Shown piece by piece: positions 1 through 11,873 of a stretch of 64,000 nucleotides of DNA. The notes under the pieces were generated by a model, which saw nothing but the letters and a program-made list of their open reading frames with translations, made no database searches and had not been told where the DNA came from. The first letter of the stretch is position 1; every line of letters starts with the position of its first letter. Origin of the DNA: Calonectria ilicicola (taxonomy: Eukaryota; Ascomycota; Sordariomycetes; Hypocreales; Nectriaceae); contig CP085825.1 in assembly GCA_020809705.1 (NCBI GenBank), positions 1,364,001 through 1,428,000 on the forward strand, read 5' to 3'. A program made the position numbers and the translations under genes.

Positions 1-809
1 CTTCCTATTCCACCAACGAGAGGAGCAGGAATATATAAAGTGTACAATGCTCGTTGATAAGAAGCTGAGAAGGAGGGTGGGTTATTTAAACCTAGCTCAT
101 TTACATACAATCAACTCAGGAAACCTAGTCACAACGCTTCACACATATACACATTCGCATCTGCACAAAGAGACTGTCCCAAGTGGGAATACCGAACAAG
201 GAGAGGGACTAAAAGAAATCCTTCATTCTTGTTCAACTTGATTCATCAAGACACAAACACATGACACTGTCACTCTACTGCCGGACTGTCTCCGACCATC
301 GAAAAGTAGTTCGCTAAATATCAGCTTACCTCCCAAACCCAAATAACATCCAAACACTGCCTATTCGCATAGGCAGTGTGAGAAGGGTAAAGAAATCCCT
401 TTGCGGGCATAGTTGACCAAAAACGCCGCTTTAGTTACCAAGAGTTGAACAATTCCTCCAGTGTGTAGGAAACCCAAAACAAAAAAGACTTTCCAAAATT
501 GCTCGAATGGGCTCCGAGGCGGTCGGTGCCGCACCACATGGCCAGCAACAAAAAAAAATCGGCTAACTAACGACCGGCGCCATTTCCGCAGAGACACAGC
601 TGACCCAGGGCAGTTGTTTTTTTTTTTTTTCTGGGTGCAACTAGGCGCGGTTTCGCCGTTTGCGAATCCTGGAGACCCACTCCGTTCTCCATTGGCTTTC
701 GCCGACAAGCCCGATGGCGCGGGGCGCGCGCACTGAGCGGGGATGGAGGAGTCATTTTGTGTATCGTGAAAAGATATACCTTTGTGGATCGCAGCAAGCG
801 CTATCTCGT
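1..809. other. Intergenic, left edge
   Basis: No supportable gene. The open frames here are short, lack family resemblance and lie on both strands. A run of 14 T occurs at 617-630. The right end is the 3' flank of the NMN adenylyltransferase gene. Confidence 0.6.
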
Positions 810-1928
810 TCAACCCTTGCTGGGGCCGGCCACAGACTCACTAGCCTTTTCCTTGCCCTTGTGGTCCTGCGCCAAATCGAGGTCGCGGTACAGGTTGTGC
901 TCATATATGTAGTTGATGACATCATCGGGGATTCTATGCGCGCACGGGGTTAGTAACTATTCCGCTCGGATCAACAGCCCGGAACTCGCGTTACTCACAG
1001 GTAATCGATGCTCATGTCTCGCTTCAACAGCAGACGAACCTTGGTGCTGCTAATGTCGTTGGTTACAACCTGTGCAGTCAAGTCAAGTTAGCCACGTGAG
1101 CGCCTGCGGGGTGCAGCAATGGGCGCTGGTGCATACCTGGCGGATGATGTGAATGTTGTGCTCCCACTGCTTAAGATTTGCCAAGGCCGAGTCCAGCTCG
1201 GTTCCGGAGCGTTCAAGCGCAAAGACGCCGTAGTTTCCAAGAATGTGGTCGAGATCGCGGGCGTCCCAGACACCGGGGGTGGACATGGTCTGGATCAGGT
1301 CAAGGCCGGCAAGCAGCACGATGCGGGCGCGCTTGCGTGTGCCGTCGCTGCACTCGACGCCACCCATGACCTCGTTGATCTCATAGTCAAAGTGGTCAAG
1401 CACGCGGGCGGTAGGGATGAAACTCAGGTTCTCGGCCTCCCAAGGATCAACCATCAACCATTTGGACATGTTTTCAGTGGCCAGCTCGCACATGCGGACG
1501 CGGTGCTGGGCCGGAGCCAGGCCCTTCTTCTTGTATGCATCCGACACAGGCGAGAGATAGCCGCCAATAACTTCGAATCCTAACGGCCGGGGGCTGTCAG
1601 CGCTGGCGTGCTCCACGGGACGCAAAATCCGCCGGGAAATGCAAAACGGGGGATTCACTGACCTTCATTCTTGCTGTGGTCTCTAGCCATCGGAAACATC
1701 CTCAGGTGTAGAAACGTAATTGGTGAGACTGCGCGAGAGAATTGTCAGCCATGATACAGCCTCGGAGACGGCCGGGGCGGGTGTCGCACATGAACCACAG
1801 GCAACCAGCACCAAAGGCGTGCGCGAGGCATCGCATGTGCGCTGGAGTCGGTGTGAGGGGAACGTGTAGCCCTCGGGCGTCATGTCCTTGACGTATTGGT
1901 AGTCGCAAGCCATGGTGGAGGGCTCCAT
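810..1928 (-). CDS. NMA1: Nicotinamide/nicotinate mononucleotide adenylyltransferase
   Basis: Joins NMN or NaMN to AMP from ATP to make NAD or deamido-NAD, the shared last adenylation of the de novo and salvage pathways. Five exons: 1928-1790, 1728-1663, 1579-1137, 1069-999, 933-810, giving 280 aa. The spliced product restores the nucleotidyltransferase signature GSFSPITFLHL (residues 45-55), split by intron 1, and the C-terminal ISSTKVR motif (222-228), which bind ATP phosphates. GGYLSPVSDAYKKKGLAP follows the first motif as in eukaryotic NMNATs. The start is the ATG at 1928; an in-frame ATG at 1913 is a plausible alternative, and the frame is open further upstream without family resemblance. 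Length fits the family. It lies tail-first behind the sugar transporter, with no functional link. Product is secure; the N-terminus is less so. Confidence 0.92.
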
Positions 1929-3514
1929 GTGTGTGTCTACGTGTTGGGGTGAGGTCCGGATGTAGGTGTAGTTGTGAAAGTCAACTTGTCTAAGCCTCGA
2001 TTGCGACGACTGCTGGAAGTTTTGTTGCGCAGATGACGACCCGAGGGGGGGCTTCGCCGTGCTGGCCGACAGGGCGGCCGGGGCCGATGGGGGGGTTTGT
2101 GATTTTTCGGCAGGGCTTCCACGCTCCGAGCTCGGCAGTATAGCGCTATGTGTCAGCGCCCGGGGTAACCAATTCCAGTGGTTCTCCCCCCGAACTGGAG
2201 GGCGTAAGCGCTGAAATGCCACTAGATTACAAAGCTAATTCCATTATACATTGCACGAGGTAATGCCGAGCGAGTGCGAGGGATATCGCTCATGGATCGC
2301 AATTTTTTTTAAATACAAAATCCCGCTAGATACATGCCCAACGCCTGAGGTATTTGCCCATAGCGGTGCAGTGCGCAATAAAACTCATCGACATGCCAAT
2401 CAATTTTGAGGGTTGGATGCCCCGGCCTTTTCATCCCGCGCTTGGCGACTCCATCATGCAATCAGCAACTTGGCAACTTGCAGGTTAAACCGCAGCCGTC
2501 AAAGATCAGAGCACCCATCAAGGCCCTTAACATTAATATTCGCATTAGCCCTGCTGAGTTAAGGAAAATTCGCGGCGACGGACCTCCGCTTGTTTTTGCA
2601 TATCTTTGGATAGCGAAATCCAGTGCTTGACCATCGTTGGGCGATTGCTTACTAACTATCATGTGCTACACGCGTAACTCGGCATGGTGGAGTTGAGACC
2701 GGGCGGCCCACGAGAGCGGAGCGCCCGCCTATATTAGGAATTGGGAAGCGCCTTCACCGTGAAAGGAGTGTTAGAAGTTGTTGCTCATAGACAAAACGAG
2801 CTTCTGCCTGGTCTTGCTTGAGACATTGATCTCCACTCCACCCCACCTGAACAAAGTGTTATTGAGACCAAAGCGTAGAGCATCACAACAAAAGATCTCA
2901 TCATAGTTTCCGAAAGCACTGCAACTGCTTTGGGCGGTCTTAGTTTAGCTACTCCTGCAAAAATAGCTCCCTCGTTTAACCAGCATCCACAGGGTTTCTG
3001 AAGCGCACAATCTATTGTCCGCTCCGGTGAAAGCCAGTTTATAGTGGAGGACAATAAAAGAGTTTGAATCCAACATTAGATACCGTGCACAAGAAAATCG
3101 AGTTATTCACCTCTCGGAATAAACTTTGAAATAAGCCCAAACACAAAATTCAAAATTTTCTTGACAATTATATCTTTGTAATGATGTAAAAAGTGACTAT
3201 ATGTAATTTCACAATTTAGGACGCTCTATTTTGGTCGATACAAGCCAACTTGTTGCCATCCACTGTACTAATCTCGCGAAGCTATTCACGCTGCTCCACA
3301 GAAACACAACATTGCCTTCCACTTACAATCACAAACTGCAACAAACAAGGTCCTCCATCTCTTCATCCAATATCAGATGAAAATCCCAATCAGAAATCAC
3401 CGGCAGTCTGATTTTTCTTTAAAGTGTTATCTCTTATAGCCAACAGGGTTGCTTTATTTAGTTGAGCAAATACTATTGAATAAATGACATGCCCATCATT
3501 AAATTGACTCTTCT
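1929..3514. other. Intergenic: NMNAT upstream region and transporter 3' flank
   Basis: Both flanking genes read leftward, so this holds the NMNAT promoter side and the 3' flank of the sugar transporter. It becomes AT-rich towards 3060-3500. No gene, tRNA or repeat recognised. Confidence 0.5.
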
Positions 3515-5216
3515 TTATGTACTTTGACCAGACACAATTCTTCCACTAGCTCTAACAGCTTGTCTCATCATTTCCTTCTCTTCATGGCCACTCATATCTC
3601 CGAACACTTCGTCCATCTGTTCCAGTGTCTTCCCCATGGTTTCTGGCACAAACAGCACAGCCCAGATACCAGCAAGACCACAAAAGACAGCAAAGAAAAT
3701 ATATGTTCCGTAACCAATCGACGACAGCATCGGCGGCGTTGCGACTCCGACTGTAAAGTTGGAGAGCCAGTTCACACATGTGGCCAGGGCCACACCCTTG
3801 GCACGAGATGATGTCGAAAACACCTCTGGGGGAAGCGCCCAGCCAAGCGGGGAATAAGACACGCCAAAGACCAAAATGAAGCTGAAAGCCATTGCAACAC
3901 AAGCCCATCCCGCAGCAGTGTTAGCCTGCCAGTCCTTTGAGTACATCCCGGTCAACGCAGCGATAACGATGTAGCAAACAGCAGTGCTAAATCCTCCAAA
4001 GATGGCCAAGGGCCTGCGGCCTACTTTGTCAATAATAACAAAGCAAACAGCCACAGCGACCAACTGTAAGACATTGAAAACACCGGAAAGAACGAGTGAC
4101 ATATCATCCGATTGTCCAATTGACCTAAACAGGGTTGGTGCGTAATAAATAAATGCATTAATTCCGCTGAATTGTTGAAAGAAGCAGACGCCGCAGCCTA
4201 CAATGGTCCTTCGCCACATCTTGCGATCAAACAAATCCAGCCAAAGCAGGATCTCAAGCTTGGCACCTTCAGCGCCGGGATGTTTTGCTTGTTGGGAAAT
4301 TTTCTGAAACTCAATCTCGGTAATGATTGACATGTATTCGGCTTTGACCCGCTCATCTGTAGATGGCAATCCCCTTAGTTTGCACAGACTGGCCATGGCT
4401 TCTTCGTGTCGATCAACCATGACGAGCCAACGAGGAGAGTATGGGAAAAAGTGGATTCCAATTCCCAAAAATGTTGCGCAGACCATTTGCAAGCCCAGCG
4501 GCAGTCTGAACGAGAGTTCACTAGGGATATTTCGAGTGGCAAAAGTGATCCAGTACGCAATCACAACGCCCGACACAATAGAGATCGATTCGAGTACCAA
4601 GAGCGTTCCTCGGAGGTTGGGTGGCGATATTTCGGAAATATAGAGCGGTGCTCCCTGGAGTTCAGTTCATTAGCTTTCTCCTCCTTCCATCGAATTATAG
4701 TTGTCATACCATTGCAAGTGTACCAACACCAATTCCTCCAATGGCCCTACCAGCAACCAACATGCCGTAGCTAGTAGCAGCCGTTTGGATTATAGCACCG
4801 ATATCGAAAATAACCACAACTACTGTCAGTGCCCATTTTCGAGATACCTTGTCTGCCAAGTACGGCATGAAAAGGCAACCAACAAAGGCACCAAGTAGAA
4901 GCATGCCAGTCATAAAGCCGGTGCCAAAGGCCGTCTTCGATTGAGGGTACGCTTCATGAAACAGAGGCATGACATTGATGATGGAAATGACTCCTTGGTC
5001 GTATCCAAAAGAGAAGCCACCAAGGGAGGCTAGGAATGCGGCACCGGTGACATATCCCGAGCTGAATATGCCTTGGATACCAGAAGGACCGTAGGAGACA
5101 TCTTCTAGGGCGATATCTCCCTCGAGCGGCATTTCAAGGTGGTCGGCATCATTCTTCTTGACCATGGAGTGGTCTGGAAGTGATGTATCCGAGCCCGCCT
5201 TTAGGTTCGTAGCCAT
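3515..5216 (-). CDS. MFS sugar (monosaccharide) transporter
   Basis: Plasma-membrane sugar:H+ symporter-type protein of the major facilitator sugar-porter family. Two exons, 5216-4710 and 4654-3515, separated by a 55-bp intron; 548 aa. Family marks: glycine-rich first helix after about residue 55 (LGGFSFGYDQG), GAPLYISEISPPNLRG (170-185), PYSPRW (240-245) in place of the usual PESPRW, QQFSGINAFIYYAP (from about 329), DKVGRR (378-383) and PETMGKTLEQMDEVFG near the C-terminus. About 12 hydrophobic segments are visible. Overall it resembles fungal hexose/monosaccharide carriers rather than the quinate or lactose branches, but substrate cannot be read from sequence. Four carbon-repressor-type sites lie within 300 bp upstream, so glucose repression is plausible. 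Confidence 0.9.
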
Positions 5217-8200
5217 CGTGGCGTTGGGAGAAAAGAGGAAGATTTGTACAAGGCTTGTTAATTATTGCCTGGCTGATATCGAGCTTGGAATTCTGTCCAA
5301 CAGTCGAAGCCAGGCCTATATATACATTTTCCTTCATCGCAATAGCTCCCTTTCTCTTTATTTCTCCGGGGCTAGATGCCAAGTCGGGTAACAAGTCTTG
5401 AGACCAGCCCTTGAGGCTACCCCATGGGGACTACCCCAGATTTACCTATTCTGGTAGGTATGGGCGATACCCCGCATCCTTCGAACCACTCAGTCAACGC
5501 TCTCCCCCCGCAAAACCCGCCCAGCCGATTGCTCAAGAGGTGGACACACATCCTCATTCCCGTAGCCTAGTTTTTTTAGAGGCCAGGGTAATGTGTGGTG
5601 GGTTAATTTGATGACGTTCTCTCTCCGAGCCAGGTCAGTTTCACAGCATTAAGCAGTGAGCAACGCTGCTTGGGTCCAAACATTCACATTGTTCCAATGC
5701 AACAGTGCTCCAAATCGGTAGAATAGACGTCTTTGTTTTCATCTCCAACGGACTTTTCAAACTTGCTCTCGCGTCGGTTGGTCCCAGATTAGCCCGATGG
5801 CTTGCCAGACCACTCCAATCGAAGTCGCCTGGCCATGGATGGGGTAACCGGGAACGAAAATGCTTCCCCGAAACGCTACAAGGTTGATTAGGCCAGCCAG
5901 CTTCCCCTCTTTAACCCCTACGGCATGCTTTGGTATGAAATCAGGTGAAGGGAGCGTGGTCAAAACATAATGAGGGCAGTTTATTGGGGTTCAGTGCCAC
6001 GCGAAACCGAAGAATTGCCCAAAAGCGCAGCCGCCGCCAGGGCTTACCAAAGTAGGAAATCGTCTCCAACTAAGGAAAACCGCGGATAGTAACGTCGCGC
6101 TTGATTCAAATACCCTGCATTTACCAATACTTCCCATGCGGATTCATGAGTTCATGATTACCCGTCAAAAGCCTCGGTGTGGCTTCATGGTCTGTTTTGT
6201 GGCATCTCTACCCACTTTCCTCTCCATCCATGCCTAAGACGGATTACAATCTCCTGATTCCATAGCATAAATCTTCATAGATTTTTGTCAAAATTAGGGT
6301 GCCTCTTTTAGAATCCATCGTTTTGGACCCAAACTGCATGAGAGCGAAGCAGAGTCTCGGTGTCTCGACTTCGGAAATATAAATATATACTCTTTTCTTA
6401 GTGCTATTAAATTTGTAATTTTAATGCCGACCCTGTCGCGGGAATTATGCACAAAATAATGACATGAGTGCAGAGCCAGATGATTAACCTCGGATCTCAG
6501 GCTTGGACTTGTGGGGGTTCTGGTGTTTTTTTTTAAACAGGGATTGCACTGACGAAAGCAGGTCCAGTCTATCTTTTCTGAAATTCCATTGCCAGTTTTT
6601 TGTTTTTATTATCAACTGACAATCCTTTCATCGCTCCCTGGTGTGCGCAACACCTCCTGTGGCTCATCAGCAAGCGCGGTTCTATGACACGCATTTTAAC
6701 TTCTTCTCTGCTGTGTAGAACAACTGCTTTATCTAGACGCAAACAGTAGGTCCCAATACAGTTTCGAGGGGGAAATGTGCGTATTTACACCGAGATGCTA
6801 CTCAGACCTTGACAGCAACGGCGGTGACTTGGCTATATTTCAATGACTTGTCGAACCATGCTGTTTCTAGTGGCTAAATCATCAACCTGTCTCTCAATGC
6901 TTAATATTATCAAGGCCCGTTTCTAAAAAGAAAAAGAAAACACAAAGACTAAATAACAAGTCAAAATGGTCTAATTTTGGATGTGAATAACATCTATTTG
7001 ATGTAGTTGTACATTAATCGTCGTTCTTGTGAAACAGTGGAGCACTTACCATTACCATTCGATCCATGACCAAGTAAAAGATGGTCATTACAAAATTAAA
7101 CACAAACCTGACTGTAATATCGGAACTTAAAAATACATCTTTTATACAACGCATATGCCATGAGTACCCTTGATCCAGCCCAGACCATCAACTTCTCATA
7201 AGGCAAGAAGTCAATAACAGAGTTCAGGCATAGGGTAGCTATAACTCCAGCACACCAACTTTCAACACCACAAAACTTGACTGTCCTAAAGTATTAATCT
7301 TTCAGAAAAATACAAATAAATAACGGAAAATATGACCGAATTATTTTATCATATGATTTTGATTCTCTTGTTTTCTACAGCTCAATATAAAATGTGGTCT
7401 TAATTCGATTGGAAGGTCCTGGGGAAAATGGTGAACATGTACGATTCTTTACATGTTGTGCTCTATGCAATCTTGAAAGTAGCTAGAACTAGATTAAGGG
7501 AAATAAATTATACCCATAGACCAATAAGTGCCTTGGGGGCGTAATTTCATCTGGTAGGATGGTTATCTCGCAAACCAAATGGTGTGGCTCTCGCTTAACT
7601 AAACGACAAGAGCAAAGTGGTCGCAGATAGTACACGCTGTCTTTTTCACCATGTAGTTGAAGATGGGGGCCACAAGGCAAGCCAAAAATAAAACGACCTG
7701 TCAAGAAACATTAGCAGACAGCTGACTAGCAAACCTCTTTACCCAACTAGAATGGCGCTATCCCAAACGTGCAGTTGCTAATTTTTAGAACTGAACTAGC
7801 AATGGACTAGAGGTTTAGGGTAGGCAGCATCCAAATATAGACATGTCATGATGACGAAATGGACACAGCAGATGTAAATCAGAATGCGCTCTACATATAT
7901 AAAGCTCGTGGGAATATTCGGAGTGGGCTTGAATAAGACTTAAAATGGCCAAGTCAAACTTTGTAGTAATGGTGCCATTTTCTGATGCGGTGCTTGAATT
8001 AAGATGGAAAGGCGCGCAGCCAGCTAGCATCACATGAAAAGCTGGGTGAGCCCCCAAACAAGCTCATCAGTCGCGTTAGAATACTGAATAGCCAATTTGA
8101 CCCAAAACCAAATGCGTTCACAAGATTCAATCGGATACATTCCACTTCACAAGGATGTTTTTCGGAATTCCATAACCCTTGTTGATAAAACCTTGTTGGC

Positions 8201-8600
8201 GCGCCCAGTCAGCAGCAGGGCCAGGGCGTCAAGAGCAATGCGACTGTGCGGGGCGACTATCCATGTCGCTAAAACTCGAGGGCGCGACACACGGTGCTGC
8301 TCTAGCCGCCCAGGTCAACAGCCTCATCCTTCCACTTGCACCTCTGCGTCTCGCACTTTTATTCGTCCCGGCATGCTATCGCCATTCTAGTATGCGAAAC
8401 AATGGTTTTTGCCTATTCGCAGCCCATGGATATTGCGCCCTGATCACCAACCACGACTGTCGCATTCCCACGAGGCCGATCGAGCGTCATCCCGCCCAGC
8501 CCAGACCTCACTTTGACGATCCCCAGCTCCCTCCAACACATTTACTCGATTATCACCCATCAAACTGCGACACCCCGACGCCTTGACCCCCTGATCACTA
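5217..8600. other. Intergenic: divergent promoter region with AT-rich core
   Basis: Separates the leftward transporter from the rightward gene at 8601. The part near the transporter holds CreA-type sites. About 6240-7900 is strongly AT-rich (I counted 15 and 17 G/C in the 60-base lines beginning 6901 and 7081). The last 500 bp is C-rich, as in a fungal promoter or leader. No gene or transposon coding remnant recognised. Confidence 0.5.
5366..5511. promoter_or_regulatory. Cluster of CreA/Cre1-type sites (SYGGRG)
   Basis: Four matches to the carbon catabolite repressor consensus SYGGRG on either strand: CCGGGG at 5366-5371, CCCCAG at 5434-5439, CCCCGC at 5470-5475 and CCCCGC at 5506-5511. They lie 150-295 bp upstream of the sugar transporter ATG. 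About one match per 256 bp is expected by chance at even base composition, so four in 146 bp is an enrichment, but function is inferred. Confidence 0.45.
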
Positions 8601-10652
8601 ATGGAGCGCCCGAACATGCTCATGGGTGACTCTTATGACGAGTCGGCCGTCATGGACGACCAGCCAGGTGCCGACGACTCCAGGACGCAAGGCCGGTCGC
8701 CCTTGACCAAGACTCGATCCATGTCAGACGGAGGTGGTACGCCCAACAAGAAACTGTCTCCGAGCCCTCGGATAGTCGGGGCATCTCGACGAACCTCAAA
8801 GGACGACAGCACTATACCCGACACCCCGACACCTGTCACTCCTCGTCGTCTCGACTTCGGCTCTCGTGGCATCCCTCTGCCTCTTCCCACTCGCGAATTT
8901 ACTCCTCCCGCCGGCGCCTCGAACCCATACGTCAAGCCCGCTCCCCTCTCCCCTAAGCTCGATCATTCGCAGATCTACGCCTCGCCGACAAACATCCTCC
9001 CTCGCCGCTCCCGTGGCCTAGACTTCTCCCGCGCGGCGACGAGCCTCCATCACTCGACACTGGCCGAGCAGTCCTCGCCCGATTCGTCTCCCACCGCCGG
9101 GGGACGGGCGATGAACATACCCTCCCGAAGGAGTCATTATGGAGGACCAGAGCAGACCTCTTCGTCTCTGTGGTCTGTAATGGGGAATCAGGAAAAGATG
9201 CACATTAGCAGCTCTCTGGGAAGCACACAGGCTATTGGGTCGGATTCTTCGAGCTCCTCAGACGACGATCTGATGGATGAGGATATGGACGAATCCTATG
9301 TGACCACGCCTCAAGTCTCCAAGATGAGCTCCGCCTTGGGCTCCCAAGGCCCGAGCATCCCCTTCGGGTCCCCCGCCATGAGTAGCCTTGCAAGCTTCCA
9401 GCAGCGCCAGCGACCGCGTAAACAGCAAAGGAAGAAAGGACGTGGACCCTTTGGGTTTGGATTTGGCAGCTCCAGTGGGTCCATCTCCAAGTCACCGCCA
9501 CATACTGCTGCTCGAGCGAGGCGGGAAAGCATCAGCTGGCAGGCGAACCAACTGCACATTTCGGGAGCAGACACGGACGAAGGCAAGGCCATGGCAGATG
9601 TAGAAGGACTCGGAACAGATGGGCAGCGAAGTGTCATACGGAGGGTTGTTACACGGCGTGGTAACCTCCTGGTGAGTGTTTCTCGTCTAATGATGCAAAA
9701 CGAAGCAACAACATGCTGACTGTTTAGCCAAAATCCAAAAACTTTGCTCGCATCCGTGCAGCCTTACTAGAAGAGGGTGCACCGGTCGATGCCGAATTTC
9801 GACGTGAGGCGGAGGTGGTCAAGCAAGTTCGCGAGAGCGACGTGGATCTCGAACCCAGAGTGCCTTCAGCCGCCGCCGGCGAATCTACGCAGACGACAAC
9901 GACTACTACAACAGCACCGTCTTCACCAAGCCTGATACAACAAGAGTCTATGGATGATGTGGCCGAGGAAGATATGATGGGCGACCTGTCCATGGGACTC
10001 TCCAGCAGCTTTAAGCAGCATGCAATTAAAAACTCCAAAGGCAAACCATTCTGGGATGCCTTTTCCGAGTCAGGAAGTGTTGGTGGTGCGAGGACTACGC
10101 CGCCTCCGTCCGCTTTTCTTCCCCGTGGATCTTCCTCGGGCTTGAGTGAAGATGTAGCAATGGATTCTCCCTCCCAGGGAGCTTCCCAGGGAGGAGCGCC
10201 CCTTGGTTTCCCAGTAAGATCCTCTCGCCTCGTCGTGTACAGAATTTCCTAACATGCTTTAGCCTTCATGGAACAACGGCCCTCAGCCCCCCAGCGCAGC
10301 TGAAATCACTCGGCGTATCAACAACAAGCGGCGTCGTGACGATGACTTCGACCCAGCTAGCTTTAAACGGCGTGCAGTCAGCCCCAGCATGAGCGTCCAC
10401 AATTCGCCCATCATGCAGAGCCCTCTTCAGCGTGATGTCCAACCCTGGGGCTCTGGTTCTCGTCCTAGCAGCAACAGCGGTGAGAAGGCACCCAGCAGCG
10501 CTCCCAGCGAGACCGGCACTAGCACGCCGGGTAACCTTTCCGGCGCCAGCTCTTCCGCCGCTCCCTCTGGCCGCGTCAATGGTAAGGGAAGGGTGGGCTT
10601 CCAAGGCATGATTGATACCAACGACGGAATCATGCGGATGAGCATCGAATAA
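8601..10652 (+). CDS. Disordered, probably nuclear protein; conserved-looking central and C-terminal blocks
   Basis: Not recognised as a named family. Three exons, 8601-9671, 9728-10213 and 10263-10652, all joined in phase 0; 648 aa. The first half is rich in Ser, Pro and Thr with many SP/TP sites (TPTPVTPRRL, SPSPR), suggesting phosphorylation. A Ser run followed by an acidic patch (SSSSSDDDLMDEDMDE) sits around residue 220. The second exon opens with an amphipathic, likely structured block (KSKNFARIRAALLEEGAP, then REAEVVKQVRESD). A basic pair in exon 3 (NNKRRRDDDFDP, then FKRRAVSP) looks like a bipartite nuclear localisation signal. The C-terminus ends GFQGMIDTNDGIMRMSIE. This architecture suits a transcription or cell-cycle regulator, but that is inference. 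The start ATG follows a C-rich leader with in-frame stops. Confidence 0.85.
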
Positions 10653-11180
10653 TGACTGGGTGACCACAGTCTTTCATTTGTGACTGTACTTGTTTCTTAC
10701 TGCATTGTTTAACCCTCCCCTATGACCTTACCCATACCCCCCCGGAATACGCGTTTGGGGACACTTGAGGGACTGGCGGCCGACTGTATTGCAATTAGGC
10801 GTTTTGGACGAGCTGGGCGTTTTTGTTATCGAGCAAAAGGAAAAAAAACTATTTTGGGATATCTCAACAGCAAGCAAATGGGGTTTTGGCAAATGTTATA
10901 GAGCATCATTACTTGATTGTAATAACCTTCAGCACGAAAGGTAGCAAATTTAAATGAATCAAAATGCATATTAAAAAGCGATATAATTCCATGTATGATA
11001 GAGATATGTTGAGCTTCGTCTTTGGTATCTAACAAGTTGAACCCCAAACGCCAAAAACAAGCGACATGTTAACCAGGTGCTTTGTCAACTCTGTCGGAAT
11101 AAGGTGTATCCCAAAACACAACCTTCAAAACGCCACCAATGCTAGGCCCCAACCCACCAGCTGCCGGAGATTTGGCTGCT
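10653..11180. other. Convergent 3' flanks
   Basis: Lies between the stop codons of a rightward and a leftward gene. AT-rich from about 10830, as expected for 3' UTR and polyadenylation sequence. No gene seen. Confidence 0.5.
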
Positions 11181-11873
11181 CTACTCGACACCGACACCTT
11201 CCTCGGGAACGGTTAGCGTGCCGAGCTTGTCATCCAGCCAGCGAGACAGCTCAGTGGCGTGGCGACGCAGAGCCATGACAGCGGCCCCCGTGCCAGCGGA
11301 GCTTTCAAGACTGGCCGTCGTCTGGGCACCAGTGCTAATCATGCTGTCGGCCTCACCGGGGCTGCCAACATGAGAGGCATCGCCCGAGCGGTCGTTTGGA
11401 TGCAGGTGGGAGTGATCGGCGGGAACGTCCTGGGCGGGGCCGACGCAGACGAACAGCAAACCGCATTTGAGTCGTCGGATGACGACTGTGCCGCCGGTGA
11501 GCTGGACGGTAATTGTGGCGGGCTTGACGGGCTTGGGCCTGGTGTCGAACTGGTGCTGGGACTGGCTCAGCTGGTCGTCGTCGGCCGAGTCGACATCGTC
11601 GGGAGGGGAGCTGCCGATGAGATCTGGGGTGCGAGAGCCAGGAAGCGCCGAGGGAAGCGAGGGCGATGACGTCGTGTGGATAGTTAGCAGCGACGCAGCG
11701 ACGGTGGCGTGAGTTCGCAGAACCGAGACGGGCTGCTTGCTGGCATGTGCGAGGAGCTTGCCGTGCGGCGTAGTGAGGAGCAGCGTCGGCAGTGCGAGCG
11801 TCTGGTTTGCGTGGAGGAAGGCCGTGAGGCGCTTCGTGAGGAGGAGAGGAGGCGTGGGATTCGAATGGGACAT
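11181..11873 (-). CDS. Roadblock/LC7-domain protein (LAMTOR2/Ego-like)
   Basis: Single exon, 230 aa. Residues about 8-70 read as the first half of a roadblock fold: an N-terminal helix, then LPTLLLTTPHGKLLAHAS and a helix VLRTHATVAASLLTIH. The second half resumes at about 118 with ATITVQLTGGTVVIRRLKCG and LLFVCVGP. The C-terminal helix is AVMALRRHATELSRWLDDKL. This matches the late-endosomal/vacuolar scaffold subunit of the Ragulator/EGO class, which anchors Rag GTPases for TORC1 signalling. Two disordered insertions (about 70-116 and 148-190) make it longer than the roughly 120-150 residues of a plain roadblock protein. The alternative is a dynein light chain of the same fold. Fold moderately secure; the specific complex is inferred. 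Confidence 0.75.
   Translation of the reverse strand: MSHSNPTPPLLLTKRLTAFLHANQTLALPTLLLTTPHGKLLAHASKQPVSVLRTHATVAASLLTIHTTSSPSLPSALPGSRTPDLIGSSPPDDVDSADDDQLSQSQHQFDTRPKPVKPATITVQLTGGTVVIRRLKCGLLFVCVGPAQDVPADHSHLHPNDRSGDASHVGSPGEADSMISTGAQTTASLESSAGTGAAVMALRRHATELSRWLDDKLGTLTVPEEGVGVE

Noticed and set aside
1119..1583. Rightward 154-codon frame over the NMNAT gene
   Set aside because: Antisense of exon 3 of NMNAT and covers splice sites of that gene; no resemblance.
3524..3811. Rightward 95-codon frame over the transporter 3' end
   Set aside because: Antisense to the conserved C-terminus of the sugar transporter.
6240..7900. RIP-mutated transposon
   Set aside because: AT-rich, but no terminal repeats or transposase or reverse-transcriptase remnants are visible and CpA/TpG words persist; left as a composition finding only.
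10655..10670. GGGTGACCAC resembling part of a dispersed 5S rRNA gene
   Set aside because: Only about ten bases match; the rest of the 5S sequence is absent on both sides.
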